A stretch of 64,000 bases of DNA from Scilla litardierei (lineage: Eukaryota; Streptophyta; Magnoliopsida; Asparagales; Asparagaceae): contig CM061141.1 of assembly GCA_030789695.1 (NCBI GenBank), positions 279,813,871 through 279,877,870 on the forward strand, given 5' to 3'. The notes below the pieces were generated by a model. The model was not told where the DNA came from, did no database searches, and saw only the letters and a list, made by a program, of their open reading frames with translations. Of the stretch, positions 22,216 to 33,060 are shown piece after piece (position 1 is the stretch's first letter; each line of letters starts with the position of its first letter). The position numbers and the translations under genes were made by a program.

Positions 22216-22754
22216 CGAGGTGGGGCTCGAGGAAAAGAGAAGTTATGTGTAATACCATGTTTATTACAAAATTTTGTAAATAATTCATTTTCAAACTCTT
22301 CTCCATGATCACTACGAATAGTAATAATGGATGAAGACTTTAACTTTTGAATTCTTTTACAAAATATTGTAAATTCTTCAAATGCATCATTTTTATGCTT
22401 CAAAAATAATACACAAGTATATCTTGAAAAATCATCAACAATTACAAATGCATATTTATTGCCATTTAGAGAAACTATTCTAGAAGGACCAAATAAATCC
22501 AAATGAAAAAGTTCAAGAAGTCTTTTAGTAGAAATAGCATCTTTCAATTTAAAAGAAGATTTATGCATCTTACCTTGTTGACATGCATCACAAAATTGTG
22601 TATGAATAAAATATATATTAGGCATTCCAGATACTAACTTTTGTTTTGAAATACATGCCAAATGCTTAAAGTTAGTATGTCCAAAACGTTTATGCCATAA
22701 TAAAGTATTATCCGTGGAAGCTAGCAAACAATGATCATGTGATGATATTTTCAT
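22216..22754 (-). pseudogene. pol: Copia integrase fragment (Sire-F), truncated
   Basis: Minus frame with the GAG-pre-integrase motif LLWHKRFGHTNFKHL and the Zn-binding Cys pair CDACQQGK, then the integrase core with DLFGPS and RSDHGEEFEN. It stops at GITHNFS, just where the third catalytic region should follow, and passes into LTR E2. The upstream protease and gag of the same element are at 26335-28440, parted by a MITE and a LINE. Confidence 0.8.
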
Positions 22755-22787
22755 GCTTTATTTTTATATATATACATATATATATAT

Positions 22788-23155
22788 GGCAATCTTCGGG
22801 TGCGAAAAAAACCCGTGCGAAAACATTTTTTTTATTTTTTTGAAATTTTTTTTCAAAAATTCTTTTTTTGATGTTTAATCCATACAATTATATACCCCAG
22901 GGAAAATAATGGGTGAACCTGTTGGGGATTAGAGCACTCATCCACCCGTTACAAATTTAACGGTCTCAAAACATGCGAATTTGATGAAATGCCTTGATCG
23001 AAGGCCAAATGACATTATTTCTCAACCATTATTTTTTGAGGGGGGTATAACAACATATAATGAGGGTGGAAAAAAGATTTTTTGAAAAAAAAATTTCAAA
23101 AAAAAGATAAAAACATTTTCGCACCGTGCGAAATGTTCTCATATGAAGATTTACC
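22788..23155. mobile_element. MITE with long imperfect inverted repeats
   Basis: Ends GGCAATCTTC and GAAGATTTACC. The outer 60-70 bp on both sides are inverted repeats (TGCGAAAACATTTTTTT on the left, its complement on the right). 368 bp, no ORF, flanked by TA-rich DNA on both sides, fitting a TA target. The superfamily cannot be decided. Confidence 0.65.
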
Positions 23156-23254
23156 TATATATATATATATGTATATGTGTATACACACACACACACACAC
23201 ATATATATATGTATATATGTATATATATACACATATGTGTGTGTGTGTGTGTGT
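23156..23254. repeat. TA/CA/TG microsatellite
   Basis: Tracts of TA, CA and TG between the MITE and the LINE. Confidence 0.85.
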
Positions 23255-23343
23255 AATCCTGGAGTTCTATTCCAGGATTCAAAGAGTTCATTAGCAGTAA
23301 CTGGAGGCGCCATACTGGAAACTCAGACCTTCGTGGGATTCAA

Positions 23344-24129
23344 TTGCAATTAAGTAATATTAAGCATGTCCTTAAATCCTGGGCTGCTCATCATTTGCAA
23401 AATCTAAATGTTACCCTTTGCCGCACTAAACTCTGTGCTTTGCAATCCGATCCAAGTTTGAAATCTGATTGCAATTTACAAAGGCAGGAACATATTGCCA
23501 CCCACAATCTGGGAATGGCACTTAAAATAGAGGAGGAAGATCTACCACAAAAGAGTCGTCAAAATTGGCTTACACTTGGGGATAGCAATTCAAAATTTTT
23601 TTACACTTGTCTGAAAGCTAGACACTGTCACAACAATTTGCATCATCTTATTACTTCGGATGGGAATATGAATTCTAACTTTGACTCATTGAGGAAGGAG
23701 GCGCCTCTCTTTTACCAGAATTTATACCATCAGGAAGACTATTGGAATGTATTTCCAAATATTATTCCAAAGCGGAAACTCACCGAGGAGGCGGCTAGTT
23801 GGATTGAGTTGCCTGTGAAACCTGCAGAAATCAAAAATGCTTTATTCCAAATTGGTAAAGACAAAGCTCCAGGCCCTGATGGGTTTAACGCACATTTCTT
23901 TCAGTTTAATTGGGACATTGTTGGTCCTGAGGTAATTGCTGGGGTCTCTACTTTTTTCAAATCTGGTAGGATGATACCAAGTGTTAATCATGCATTCTTA
24001 ACCCTGGTACCTAAGAATGCAAACGCCTCTGGTCTTGGTGACTACAGGCCGATTGCCTGCTGCAATGTGCTATATAAAATTATCAGCAAATTATTATGCA
24101 ACAGACTTAAGCATGTCATTTGGATCTGA
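23344..24129 (+). pseudogene. LINE ORF2 fragment: RT N-terminal part
   Basis: Non-LTR reverse transcriptase. Visible motifs: LTLGDSNSKFFYTCLKARH (pre-RT), KDKAPGPDGFNAHFF (RT block 1) and DYRPIACCNVLYKIISK. The frame ends at TGA and the RT goes on in another frame from about 24222, so one or more frameshifts lie near 24120-24220. Confidence 0.85.
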
Positions 24130-24221
24130 TATCTTCAAATTAGGCGGCATTCCTAAAGGACAGGCTTCTGGCAGATTGCACCCTCCTTGCCCACGAATAG
24201 ATCCGTGACTTTAGCAACCCT

Positions 24222-24887
24222 ATGGGATCCCGAGCCTGTATTAAATTGGACCTACGTAAGGCATTTGACAGTGTTAATAGGGAGTTCGTACTTTTTCTCC
24301 TTCATCAGATGGGTTTCAGAGCCACCTTCATTAATTGGATCTCCCAGTGTATATCCACTCCTATGTTCTCTGTTTTAATTGACAGCTCCCCAGAAGGATA
24401 CTTTGGCTCCAATAGAGGTTTGCGCCAGGGCGATCCTCTTTCACCATACTTGTTTGTCCTCGTTATGGAATCCTTCTCTCTCCTAATGTCTGTGGCAGAG
24501 TCTACTGGTGCGATCCAACCAATGCGTAGATCTGGATCTATATCACACCTCCTCTTTGCAGATGGTCTTTTAGTATTCTGCCGAGCTAATTCACATTCCC
24601 TACATGGTCTTAAGGATCTAATTTTGAACTTTAAAATTCTCTCGGGTCTCCAAATAAATTGGGGAAAAAGTTCAGCCATCTTTAGCAAGGGGGTCCGCAA
24701 TTCGAGAAGCTTATCTGATATTTTAGGGATTAATTCGGTTACCTCTTTCACAACTTATTTGGGCCCCCCCTCTCATCAAATTATCCCAGAGCCTCTATGT
24801 TCTCTAGACTGGTGGACAAATGTAAAAAAAGACTTCTTGGATGGTCTTCCACTCTTCTATCCACCTCTGGGAAAATTGAACTGGTGA
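24222..24887 (+). pseudogene. LINE ORF2 fragment: RT catalytic part
   Basis: Continues the RT with IKLDLRKAFDSVNREF, GLRQGDPLSPYLF and SHLLFADGLLVF. The last should be F-A-D-D; the second catalytic Asp is Gly here, so the enzyme would be dead even without frameshifts. Confidence 0.85.
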
Positions 24888-25018
24888 GATCCGTCATATA
24901 CGGTATGGTCGCTTTTTGGATGTAAGCTTACTGTTTCCCCTCCTCTGTTATTAGAGCTATTAACACTGTTTGCAGAAAGTTTATTTGGGGTAGGAGGAAT
25001 CTATGGGCCTGGCAAGAT

Positions 25019-25945
25019 ATGTGTATCCCTAAAAAGGAGGGTGGCGTGGGGTTAAGGCACCTGGCGGACTTGAATAAGTCATCAGGAGTTCGTCTAACTT
25101 GGAGAATGCTATCTAATAAAGGCATCTGTGCGAGCTATATGAGAAGACACTATACTGCTGTGGATGGTGGTTTTTATATGGCCAGAGCTACCCCAACAAA
25201 CTCGGGCTCTTGGAAATTCATGCTGAAGAGCCGCCATCTATCACATCAACTCATTAAGCGCACTATTAAAGATGGGAAATCAACTTCGTACTGGTATGAT
25301 AACTGGCATCCTATGGGGCCTCTGTATCTCCTACATGAACCTCTTGTTGGCACTGATAAATTGCAGGTAGGGGATCTTTGGACCGGTACTTGCTGGGAAA
25401 ATGTACCGGTCATTCCTGGCTTGGGAAACCCTCTTCAGCATATCACTCTTTGTGATGAGAGAGATGAATGGAGATGGGCGTCTGGGCGCAATTGCTCCTT
25501 ACAGGAAATCTGGGAGAAGACCCAAGCACAGAGGCCGGCCTTCCCATTCTTTGACTCGGTTTGGTTTGTCCACCATGTGCCCAAATTCTCACTTGCATTA
25601 CTTCGGGCACTACGTGGGAAATTATTAACCAAAGACATTCTGCATAATTGGGGCAGCATTTTAGACCAATCTTGTGTCCTATGCTCAGGGAATGCATTGG
25701 AGAGTATCAATCATATATTTTTTGAGTCCGATTATTCTAAATATATTCTTGCTAGGAGCCTACTCAAGCTCGGAATTGCAAATCTTGTTCCATCATCAGT
25801 TTCTGAAGTTTGTGATCTTCTCCAAAATAGGTTTAAGAAGAAGGATCCGTTGAGCGTGTTGGCTAAAATGGCCTTATCTTCTATGGTTTGGCATATATGG
25901 AAGCAGCATAATAGTCGCATCTTTGAGGATAAGTCCACTACATAA
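25019..25945 (+). pseudogene. LINE ORF2 fragment: C-terminal part with zinc-binding domain
   Basis: Starts with CIPKKEGGVGLRHL and later has the RT-associated zinc-binding pattern (CVLCSGNALESINHIFFES), both usual after plant L1 RT. A third frame relative to the two pieces before it. Confidence 0.8.
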
Positions 25946-26241
25946 ACGGCATTGTTTGAGGAAATTGAGTCTGATGTCAAGATTGCTCTTAGCCGCTTAG
26001 AGACACAACCCCTTTTACAAATTGGGGTCTTGTAGCTGACTAATGACTTTGATTTTACTTTGTAGGCTTGTATTTTTGTATTATACTTTGAATACTCATT
26101 TCTAACAGATGGTAGTAGTGACTAATAGATGGTTGAGGGTGACGGCGCTTGTGCTCTATCCCCTCTCCGTTTATTATAATTATTGCTTTCTTGTTTAGGG
26201 ATGTTGTATATTATAGTTATTAATAAAGACTAACAATTACC

Positions 26242-26245
<4 letters not shown>

Positions 26246-26311
<66 letters not shown>
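26246..26311. repeat. (AT)n tail of the LINE
   Basis: Unbroken AT repeat right after the LINE 3' UTR; the Copia sequence resumes at about 26312. Confidence 0.85.
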
Positions 26312-26316
<5 letters not shown>

Positions 26317-26334
26317 CTTACGACTACCTTGAAA

Positions 26335-26658
26335 TTAAACATTAGTCATATTAAGATCATATATAATGCATGCATTCTTTTCAAAAACAATTTTAAAATC
26401 TTTATCGTATAATTGTGAAATGGATAAGAGATTGTGTTTCAAACCGTCAACGAGGAGCATGTTTTCGATGATTGGCTTAGTTGAATCACCAACTGTTCCA
26501 ATGCCAATAACTTTACCTTTGTTGTTATCACCAAAAGTAACGGTGCCACCATCTTTGAATTGAACGGTTGATAGAAGTTTGATGTTCCCGGTCATGTGTT
26601 TAGAAAATCCACTATCTAGTATCCATCTTTCTTTTATGGGTACCTGAAAGATAAACAA
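26335..26658 (-). pseudogene. pol: Copia protease region (Sire-F)
   Basis: Minus frame with ERWILDSGFSKHMTGN, the Copia retropepsin active site (the usual C of D-S-G-C/A is F here), followed by GTVTFGDNNKGKVIGIGTV and LLSISQLYDKDF. Ends at an in-frame TAA, after which the LINE insertion begins. Confidence 0.85.
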
Positions 26659-26694
26659 TAAATATTGATACCCGTTTTATATGGGTCCTTAGGA

Positions 26695-28440
26695 TTAGTC
26701 CTTAGGAAACCAAACCCAAGTGGAATTTGGTTTCTTTAAATAATTAGAAGAAAGAATAGCATTTTGCATAAAGTTAGAAACATGTAAATCCTTGTCATAT
26801 AAGCAAACATCTTTAGGAACCCAAAAAGTATTCATAATGGATTTCTTAGAAGATGTAACAAATTTGGTCTTCTTTAAAATATGGATAGTATCCGTTTTCA
26901 AATTAATAGAAGTGTCAACTTTCTTTGCTTTAATAAAAACATGTTGTTTCTTTTTCAAAGTAATAGCATAATAATTGGATTTGGAAATATGCTTATAACC
27001 CAAACCTTGTCGATGATTAGCAGGATGGTGTATGCTAAGTAAATCATCTAGATTATTCTTTCCTCTATTAAACTTACTAATATTAGAAGACATATTATCA
27101 TAATTCAATTTTAAAGATGAGATATCTTTATCTAAAATAGAAATGCGTAAAATCATACTATGATTCTCAGATTTGAGAAACTCATTATCATGAAGTAACT
27201 TATCATTTTTAGAAGATAATGAATCCTTCTCAATTTTAAGAATATCTAAAGAAGATGAAGATGAAGAAACTAAGTCTTGATTAGAAATTATTAGAGCATT
27301 GTGTTGTGCATTAAGCTTTTTAAATCTAATGAATAATTCATTCAAGGCATCTAATAATTCTTCATTATCTAACTTACTTACCACAGCTTCATTTTGTGCC
27401 ATGAAGCACATATGTGCATTTTCTTCATTAGAGTCTTCGTTGGTTTCTTCTTCTTCTTCAGACGATGAAGAATCCCATGTTGCTGCTAGTGCTTTCTTTT
27501 GTTTCTCGAACTTCTTACCCTTTCTGGAATTGTTGGATGTTCTCTCTTTTGGCTTTAGGAGTGGACAATCCTTTTTCATATGTCCAGTCATGTTACATTG
27601 AAAACATAGAGAAGCATCAGTAGTTTTAGGTTTGAAACTTTTAAACTTGCCTCTTCTTAGAAACTTCTTGAAGTTTCTAGTTATTAGTACCATGTCGTTA
27701 TCTTCCATGTCTGAATCATCAATGTCTGAAGATGCGTTGAAGGCAAGAGTTTTCTTCTTTGAGTCTGCTTGTTCTTTACGATCTTGGAGTTGTACTTCGT
27801 AGGCCATCAAGTTACCAACCAAGCTTTCAATTGTGAGAGTTTACAAGTCATTGGCTTCTTCTATGGATGTGGTCTTCTTCTCCCATTCTGATGTTAAGGC
27901 ATGAAGAACCTTCCTTACTTGTTCCGTTTGAGTATAAGTTTTGTCGAGCGCTATTATAGAGTTGACGATGTCGGTGAATCGAGTGATCATCTCTCCAATT
28001 GTTTCATTCTCCTTCATTCTAAATAACTCAAACCTGTGAACAAGAACAAAGATTTTAGTTTTCTTAACTTTACTAGTTCCTTCGTATGCTACCTGAAGTG
28101 TATACTAGATGTCATATGCTGATTTGGCCTAGGAGACACGATTGAACTCATTCTTGTCAATGGCGCAGAATAGTGCATTCATCGCTTTTGAGTTATGAGT
28201 TGCAACAGATTTGTCAATAGCGGTCCATTGAGCATAAGGAGTTGTAGGTTTCTCGTATCGAGTTTCCAACATGTTCCAAAATTCGTAGTCGATGCTTTGA
28301 AGATAGATCGTCATTCTTATTTTCCAATAGGAGTAGTTGGAACCATTGAATGGTGGAGGCCTTGTAGTAGAGTGCTCTTCTGGAAATTGTGATGAAGAAG
28401 TTGAATTGTTCATCGGATAGGTATAGGCCATCTTAACCAT
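26695..28440 (-). pseudogene. gag: Copia gag (Sire-F) with in-frame stops
   Basis: Starts near 28440, eleven bases into the element side of the PBS. N-terminal part PPFNGSNYSYWKIRMTIYL is typical of Sirevirus gag. The region 27823-28128 is in the same frame with about three stops (near 28129, 28110 and 27840). A CCHC zinc knuckle (CFQCNMTGHMKKDC) follows, then a long charged, coiled-coil-like segment to 26695, in agreement with the large gag of Sireviruses. Confidence 0.8.
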
Positions 28441-28443
28441 GAA

Positions 28444-28455
28444 GCTCTGATACCA
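28444..28455 (-). other. Primer binding site, initiator Met-tRNA type
   Basis: TGGTATCAGAGC on the minus strand, two bases from the LTR end: the standard PBS of plant Copia elements. Confidence 0.9.
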
Positions 28456-28651
28456 AATGTTGGATCTCCTGATATACCAAATACACTAGAGGGTGGGTGA
28501 ATAGTGTAAATCACGACGATATTAACAAATTAAAATGTAAATAAAAAATTGCAATTAGAGTGCGAAAATAAATGAACACAATCCAGAGAATTCCAAACGC
28601 AAACACAGAGATTTATCCTGGTTCGAATCCTTGTGATCTTACGTCCAGTCC

Positions 28652-28767
28652 TCTATCACGTAGAGATTTGAACCCACTAAAACACTTGCTGTCTGCAAGT
28701 AATCAACATACAAAGATGCCAACACTCCCCATGTTGCAAACTTGTACAATCTCTTCAACAAGAGATT
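28652..28767 (-). other. Mini-hairpins in the Sire-F LTR
   Basis: CTCTA/TAGAG at 28652-28666 (loop TCACG), ACTTGC/GCAAGT at 28684-28700 (loop TGTCT), an imperfect one near 28718-28737 (AACA/TGTT) and AATCTCTT/AAGAGATT at 28748-28767 (loop CAAC). Confidence 0.65.
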
Positions 28768-29060
28768 CACCAAATAAAGTAATAGAAAGAGTATGAAACA
28801 ATATCACATATAGCCTTGATAATATCGAAATTACAGCGTAAGGTTGGTGATGGAATCTCCAAGGTTCAAGATATGAATTGTGGTAAAACACTCTTGGAAA
28901 TTGGACTTCCTAAAGGAGAAAAATTTTAAAGGGGCAAAATTTCTGCAGAGGTTCCACTATGGAAATCTGAAAATCACACACTTTCTATCGAGAGAAAGAA
29001 AACTTAAGAAAAGAGAGAGTAAGTGAATTTTCTTGATTTTTACGCAAAGGTCTGGGGGTC

Positions 29061-29068
29061 TATTTATA
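29061..29068 (-). promoter_or_regulatory. TATA box of Sire-F LTR
   Basis: TATAAATA on the minus strand, between the palindromes and the hairpin region. Confidence 0.7.
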
Positions 29069-29143
29069 GCCCAAAAAGTTAGTTTTCGAACGTTGGACAA
29101 CTGCCTAAATTTTCAAAAAGTTCTGAACCGTTTTGTCAAAAAG

Positions 29144-29513
29144 TAGTCGACTAGGTAAAAGTGTTAGTCGACTAATAATGTTGTCAGACTAGAAAATGAC
29201 TGATGAAATGTCCTTTGATAGGAGATAGTTAATAAAAGGCTAGAAACTATCATAAACAGCTAGAAACTGTCCAAATCTATCCGTTGATAGGTAGTTATAA
29301 TTTCCATTAATTTATTAAAAATTAATTAATAGAAATCAGTTAAAATAACTGCTGATATAACTATTTGAAAAACTGTCTCGTAGACCAGGAAAACCTATTA
29401 GTCGACTAAGAACAAAAATTTGAGAAATTTTCAAAATCTGATCCTTATGATTGGAAAATATAAAATAATTTTATTTTTCTTAATAAAATAAGAAAAATTG
29501 TATTAGTCGACTA
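29144..29513 (-). repeat. U3 palindromes TAGTCGACTA (Sire-F)
   Basis: Four perfect 10-bp palindromes TAGTCGACTA at 29144-29153, 29165-29174, 29399-29408 and 29504-29513, all on the U3 side of the TATA box. Confidence 0.8.
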
Positions 29514-29842
29514 GAGGAAAGTGTTGGTCTGCTAATTTTCTGAGACTTGCATTTTGAGGGTGAACCGTAAAGAACTAAGATAGAGTATTATCATGGCTTT
29601 GAAAATCTAAAGTTATGCAAGAATAAAAAGAAAAATTACATCATCTTTCTCAAGATATAAGAATTCACCGTGAGCTTCGTCTTGTGTTTTGATGCTTTAT
29701 CTTGCAAAGTAACTTGACGATTGTCATATGTAAAGAAGTTGAGCTTGATAATCTGCATCCAAATATTTAGTAGACACACACGTGTATAAAATGATTGTAT
29801 CATCAAAAACTTTATGAGAAGAAAAACTTTATGTTTCCAACA

Positions 29843-31228
29843 TACCGGTCGCACCTAAACTCTCTCCTTCTGGGGCTCGTCAGTTGCATATTTTTCCTCT
29901 TCAATAATGGTCACTGTGGGTCTCTTTACTTCTTTACTTTTGTCTTCCTTAACTGGATTGTTATGCTTGGGGCTTTGAGTTTGAACCATGACGGGTGTCG
30001 TGTCCTTCCCGCATCTAGTAGTCACCGCCACCACTGCATTGACTTGGCCGGTGTTGCTCCTTGGATTTACCTCCGGTTGAGCCGTCAATTGATTTTGGGC
30101 TCTATTCAACAGCGTTATTTCCTCCGCCAGCTGTGCAACTATGGTGTTGAAACTATCTTGGCACGATGACAACTTGGCATTTATCTTCTTTTGTTCAGCC
30201 ATGAACTCCTTAACTCTTGTCTCGAGTTCAGATTTTTGCGGTGCTGGTGGCGGGTTTTGTGGCCTCTAACTCTGAATATATCCGGGGGGTCTATAAGGCC
30301 CTGCTTGTTGCCTTTACTAAAACAGCTGCTTCTGTGGTAGCCTCTGCTGATATTGTTGCTGCTTAGGTGGTGGGCGAGCTTGTTGTTGTGGTGGTTGTTG
30401 TTGAGGAGGGCTTAAGGCTCCATTGTTGTTCGCATATGAAAATCCGGGGTGCATTTTCCAAGCTGGATTCGTCCAATACCCATTATTTCCACCACCAGGC
30501 TTATAGTCTGAAACATATTGAACATGCTCCATAGGTTCCTCATTTGCCTCTGCTCCAACAAACATGACTTGGCCTTGGCCTTTCCAGTCATTCATGCTCC
30601 CATCGGATGTTGATGTATTTTGAGCACTAGATGGCTCACTCGGCTTCTTCTCAATCCTTTATACCACTCTCGATAGAGCATCAAATATCCCAGTCAAGTT
30701 TGACATTGCTTTCGCCTCATAAATGCTAGCTAGCTTCAAGGATGATTATGATTGGCCTCTCTCGTCGGCCCATTGTTGATTATTAGATGACATCTCTTCA
30801 AGTAGTGCGGTGGCCTCTTCAGGAGTCTTCGCTAAGATTGCCCCATTAGCAGTGGCATCTATAATCATTTTAGTATCCAGTTTCAGAACATTGTAGAAGC
30901 TATGTACCAACTCACAATTGTCGATGCTATGGTGGGTGCATTGGTGTTGAAGGTCTTTAAAGCACTCATACACCTCATACAAAGATTCCTGGGGTCTTTT
31001 CCTGAATGACATCAAAGAATTCCATAGCATGACAGTCTTCGATGGTGGATAGAACTTGTTGATGAAGGCACTTGCAAGATCTTCCCATGTAGTGAAGGTA
31101 ACATTCGCTTGCGTTCTTAGCCAATACAATGATTTATCCTTGAGTGTTAAAGGAAAGAGCCGCAGACAGATGGTGTCCTCTGATACACAAGGAACCTGAA
31201 AAGTAGCGCACTTTGCCAATAACATATT
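29843..31228 (-). pseudogene. gag: Athila-like gag, C-terminal part (element G), split by chromovirus B
   Basis: Minus frames covering the gag core (LRLFPLTLKDKSLYWLRTQ, INKFYPPSKT, DCELVHSFYN-like NCELVHSFYN, EEMSSNNQQWADE), then a Gln/Pro-rich stretch and the C-terminal part to 29855. Frames break at least twice (near 30745 and 30316). The N-terminal part is at 47953-48250, on the other side of element B; the site of B is marked by its TSD catat. Confidence 0.8.
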
Positions 31229-31518
31229 GTAACGACTGGTTTCCTTGTATCTGGATTTATTATATTATAATATATGTTTTGGTGGATTTTCTCCTCATGT
31301 GTGGTTTTCGTCTCCGTAGCATTCATTTTCGATCGTTTCGTCATGTTTTCTCGTTTCTTCCTTAGGATCGTCGATTTCGAAGTATGTCATTCGTGATGGA
31401 CTTCATAACGGTCGTATCTTACTACTAGATCAAGCCTAGGAGTCTTAGGAATCGATCCCGGAGCTCCGCGCTCCGTATCGGAACTTTTGGTGCACGTTAG
31501 CCGGTGTAAGAAGGGGCA

Positions 31519-31913
31519 CCGACCGACTAGATGACGATCCAGTCGGTCGGCAATGCTTCTTGGACCGACTAGTTGGCTTTCTAAATTATTCAAGAGTTAC
31601 TGTTTATCGTTAGTCGGTCTAAGAACGTTGGTTGACCGACTAGGTTGCAAACTAGTCGGTCGGCAATGCTTCTTTAACCGACTAACTCATCAACTATTTT
31701 TGACACTAGTTACTGTTCACTCTTAGTCGGTCTAAGAACGTTCACCGACCGACTAGATGTCAAACTAGTCGGTCTGTAGTTGTTCTTTGACCGACTAACT
31801 CTTAGTTCAGGTTTTTGACTGGAGTTACTGTTTACACTTAGTCGGTCTGCGTTGGTCCACCGACCGACTAGTTCTCAAACTAGTCGGTCAACAGTTGTTC
31901 CTTGACCGACTAA
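31519..31913 (+). repeat. U3 array of ACCGACTAG / CTAGTCGGTC palindromes (B, 5' LTR)
   Basis: Same unit as in Sire-A (3362-3868), including shared phrases such as CAATGCTTCTTGGACCGACT. At 31862-31889 a perfect 12-bp stem GACCGACTAGTT/AACTAGTCGGTC has a 4-nt loop. The copy in the 3' LTR is at about 45768-46163. Confidence 0.85.
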
Positions 31914-31957
31914 GCAGTGCAGGAAACCCTAGTTTTGCCCTAGCCTCCACCAAACTC

Positions 31958-31965
31958 TATAAATA
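31958..31965 (+). promoter_or_regulatory. TATA box of chromovirus B 5' LTR
   Basis: TATAAATA followed by a CT-rich leader; the copy in the 3' LTR is at 46208-46215. Confidence 0.8.
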
Positions 31966-32429
31966 CCCCTCCAAACGTTTTCTTCTCCTCCCTCACGACC
32001 TAAAACCCTAATTTCTCCCACATTGAGCCCCCATCTCCCTCAAACCATTAATCCTTCATCCCAAGCTCATCCTCCATCATCCAAACCCTCCCTCAACTCA
32101 TTCCACCTCTCATCTTCCCCAAATCTCCATCAAATCCCCAAAATCCCCCAAAACCCTATTTCTCCAAACTTCTCCAATCATTTCCAGATCTGAACCCTAG
32201 GTTCCCCGGAGCGTTTCTTCCGTCGCCGTGGTTGCTCGGCGTTATTCTCCCGTTCCTTACGCGGTAATACTCGATTCCTTTAGTTTTAGCATAACCCACA
32301 TTGACATTTGTGAAACCCTAATAAAATGGATTATTAGATGATTAGGGTTCTAATAAGAAACCTATTTAGAATCATTTCGCTAATGATTGTTTTGCCATAA
32401 CAGTGATCCATTCCGTAGTTAGCTTGTGT

Positions 32430-32594
32430 GACGATCTTCATTGCTCGTCAATCCCGGTATCAGGCAAGTGAAACTTGCATCTCTTGAATTGGGCCATGTC
32501 TTAGGCCATTTACCTTGCTTTAGCGTAAAAGAGACTAGACGGTGAAAGGATAGCCGTTTAGACGCCATTAACCTAGCTTGACAACGAAGCTTGG
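32430..32594 (+). other. Mini-hairpin series in chromovirus B LTR
   Basis: Six neighbouring hairpins: GACGA/TCGTC (32430-32449), GCAAGT/ACTTGC (32464-32478, loop GAA), GGCC/GGCC (32492-32507), a weak TTTA/TAAA one, TAGACGG/CCGTTTA (32536-32560), ACCTAGCTT/AAGCTTGGT with one mismatch (loop GACAACG, ending at 32594). LTR R has the same series with other stem sequences. Confidence 0.75.
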
Positions 32595-32639
32595 TCCGTC
32601 ACCTTCATCATGCTTGTATGTCACGTTTACTTTCCCTTA

Positions 32640-33060
32640 ACGGTACGCGAATTAACTGTTCATGTCATCCATGCATCCTTAACTGTTATTGCATTTTGCA
32701 TGTCACGTTTAAATACAATTAACGGTACGCGAATATGTTCATGTCATTGCATTTTGCATGTCACGTTTAAATACAATTAACGGTACGCGAATATCTGATC
32801 ATGTCATTGCATGCTCGAACACTCATCGTGATTGCATGGTTTCGCTACAAACTTGTACTATTGGTCCCGGCTAGGCACCCACCTTGCGTGGGCACAATCC
32901 TATGCCAACTTCACTTTCTGGCTCGTGTTCTAGAAGACGAGCTCAACACAGCCTGCAGGCAATAGGGCACTCGTTGAGTGATCCCTTGTACTTGATACTA
33001 GAACACAGCCTGCGAGCAATAGGGCACTCGTTGAGTGATCCCTTGTACTTGTACTTGTTA
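32640..33060 (+). repeat. Two tandem repeat groups in chromovirus B LTR
   Basis: First group: about 60-bp units around GTCACGTTTAAATACAATTA and CGGTACGCGAATA (three copies). Second group: about 65-bp units around CAATAGGGCACTCGTTGAGT (two copies). Copies are in the 3' LTR too. Confidence 0.8.

Larger units (their letters stand above)
23255..26245 (+). mobile_element. 5'-truncated L1-like LINE inserted in Sire-F
   Basis: RT, then a zinc-binding RT-associated domain, in order on the plus strand in three frames, followed by a 3' UTR with AATAAAG and an AT-repeat tail (26246-26311). No endonuclease part remains. It lies between the protease and integrase parts of Sire-F. Confidence 0.8.
28458..29842 (-). 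repeat. 5' LTR of Sire-F, minus strand
   Basis: 1385 bp with ends TGTTGGATCTC and TTCCAACA on the plus strand. It is next to the PBS and followed on the right by taccg (29843-29847), the expected TSD. It has a TATA box, TAGTCGACTA palindromes upstream of it and short hairpins downstream. It was inserted in gag of element G. Confidence 0.85.

Noticed and set aside
23082..23294. 70-codon ORF with Tyr/Met/His repeats
   Set aside because: Microsatellite translation.
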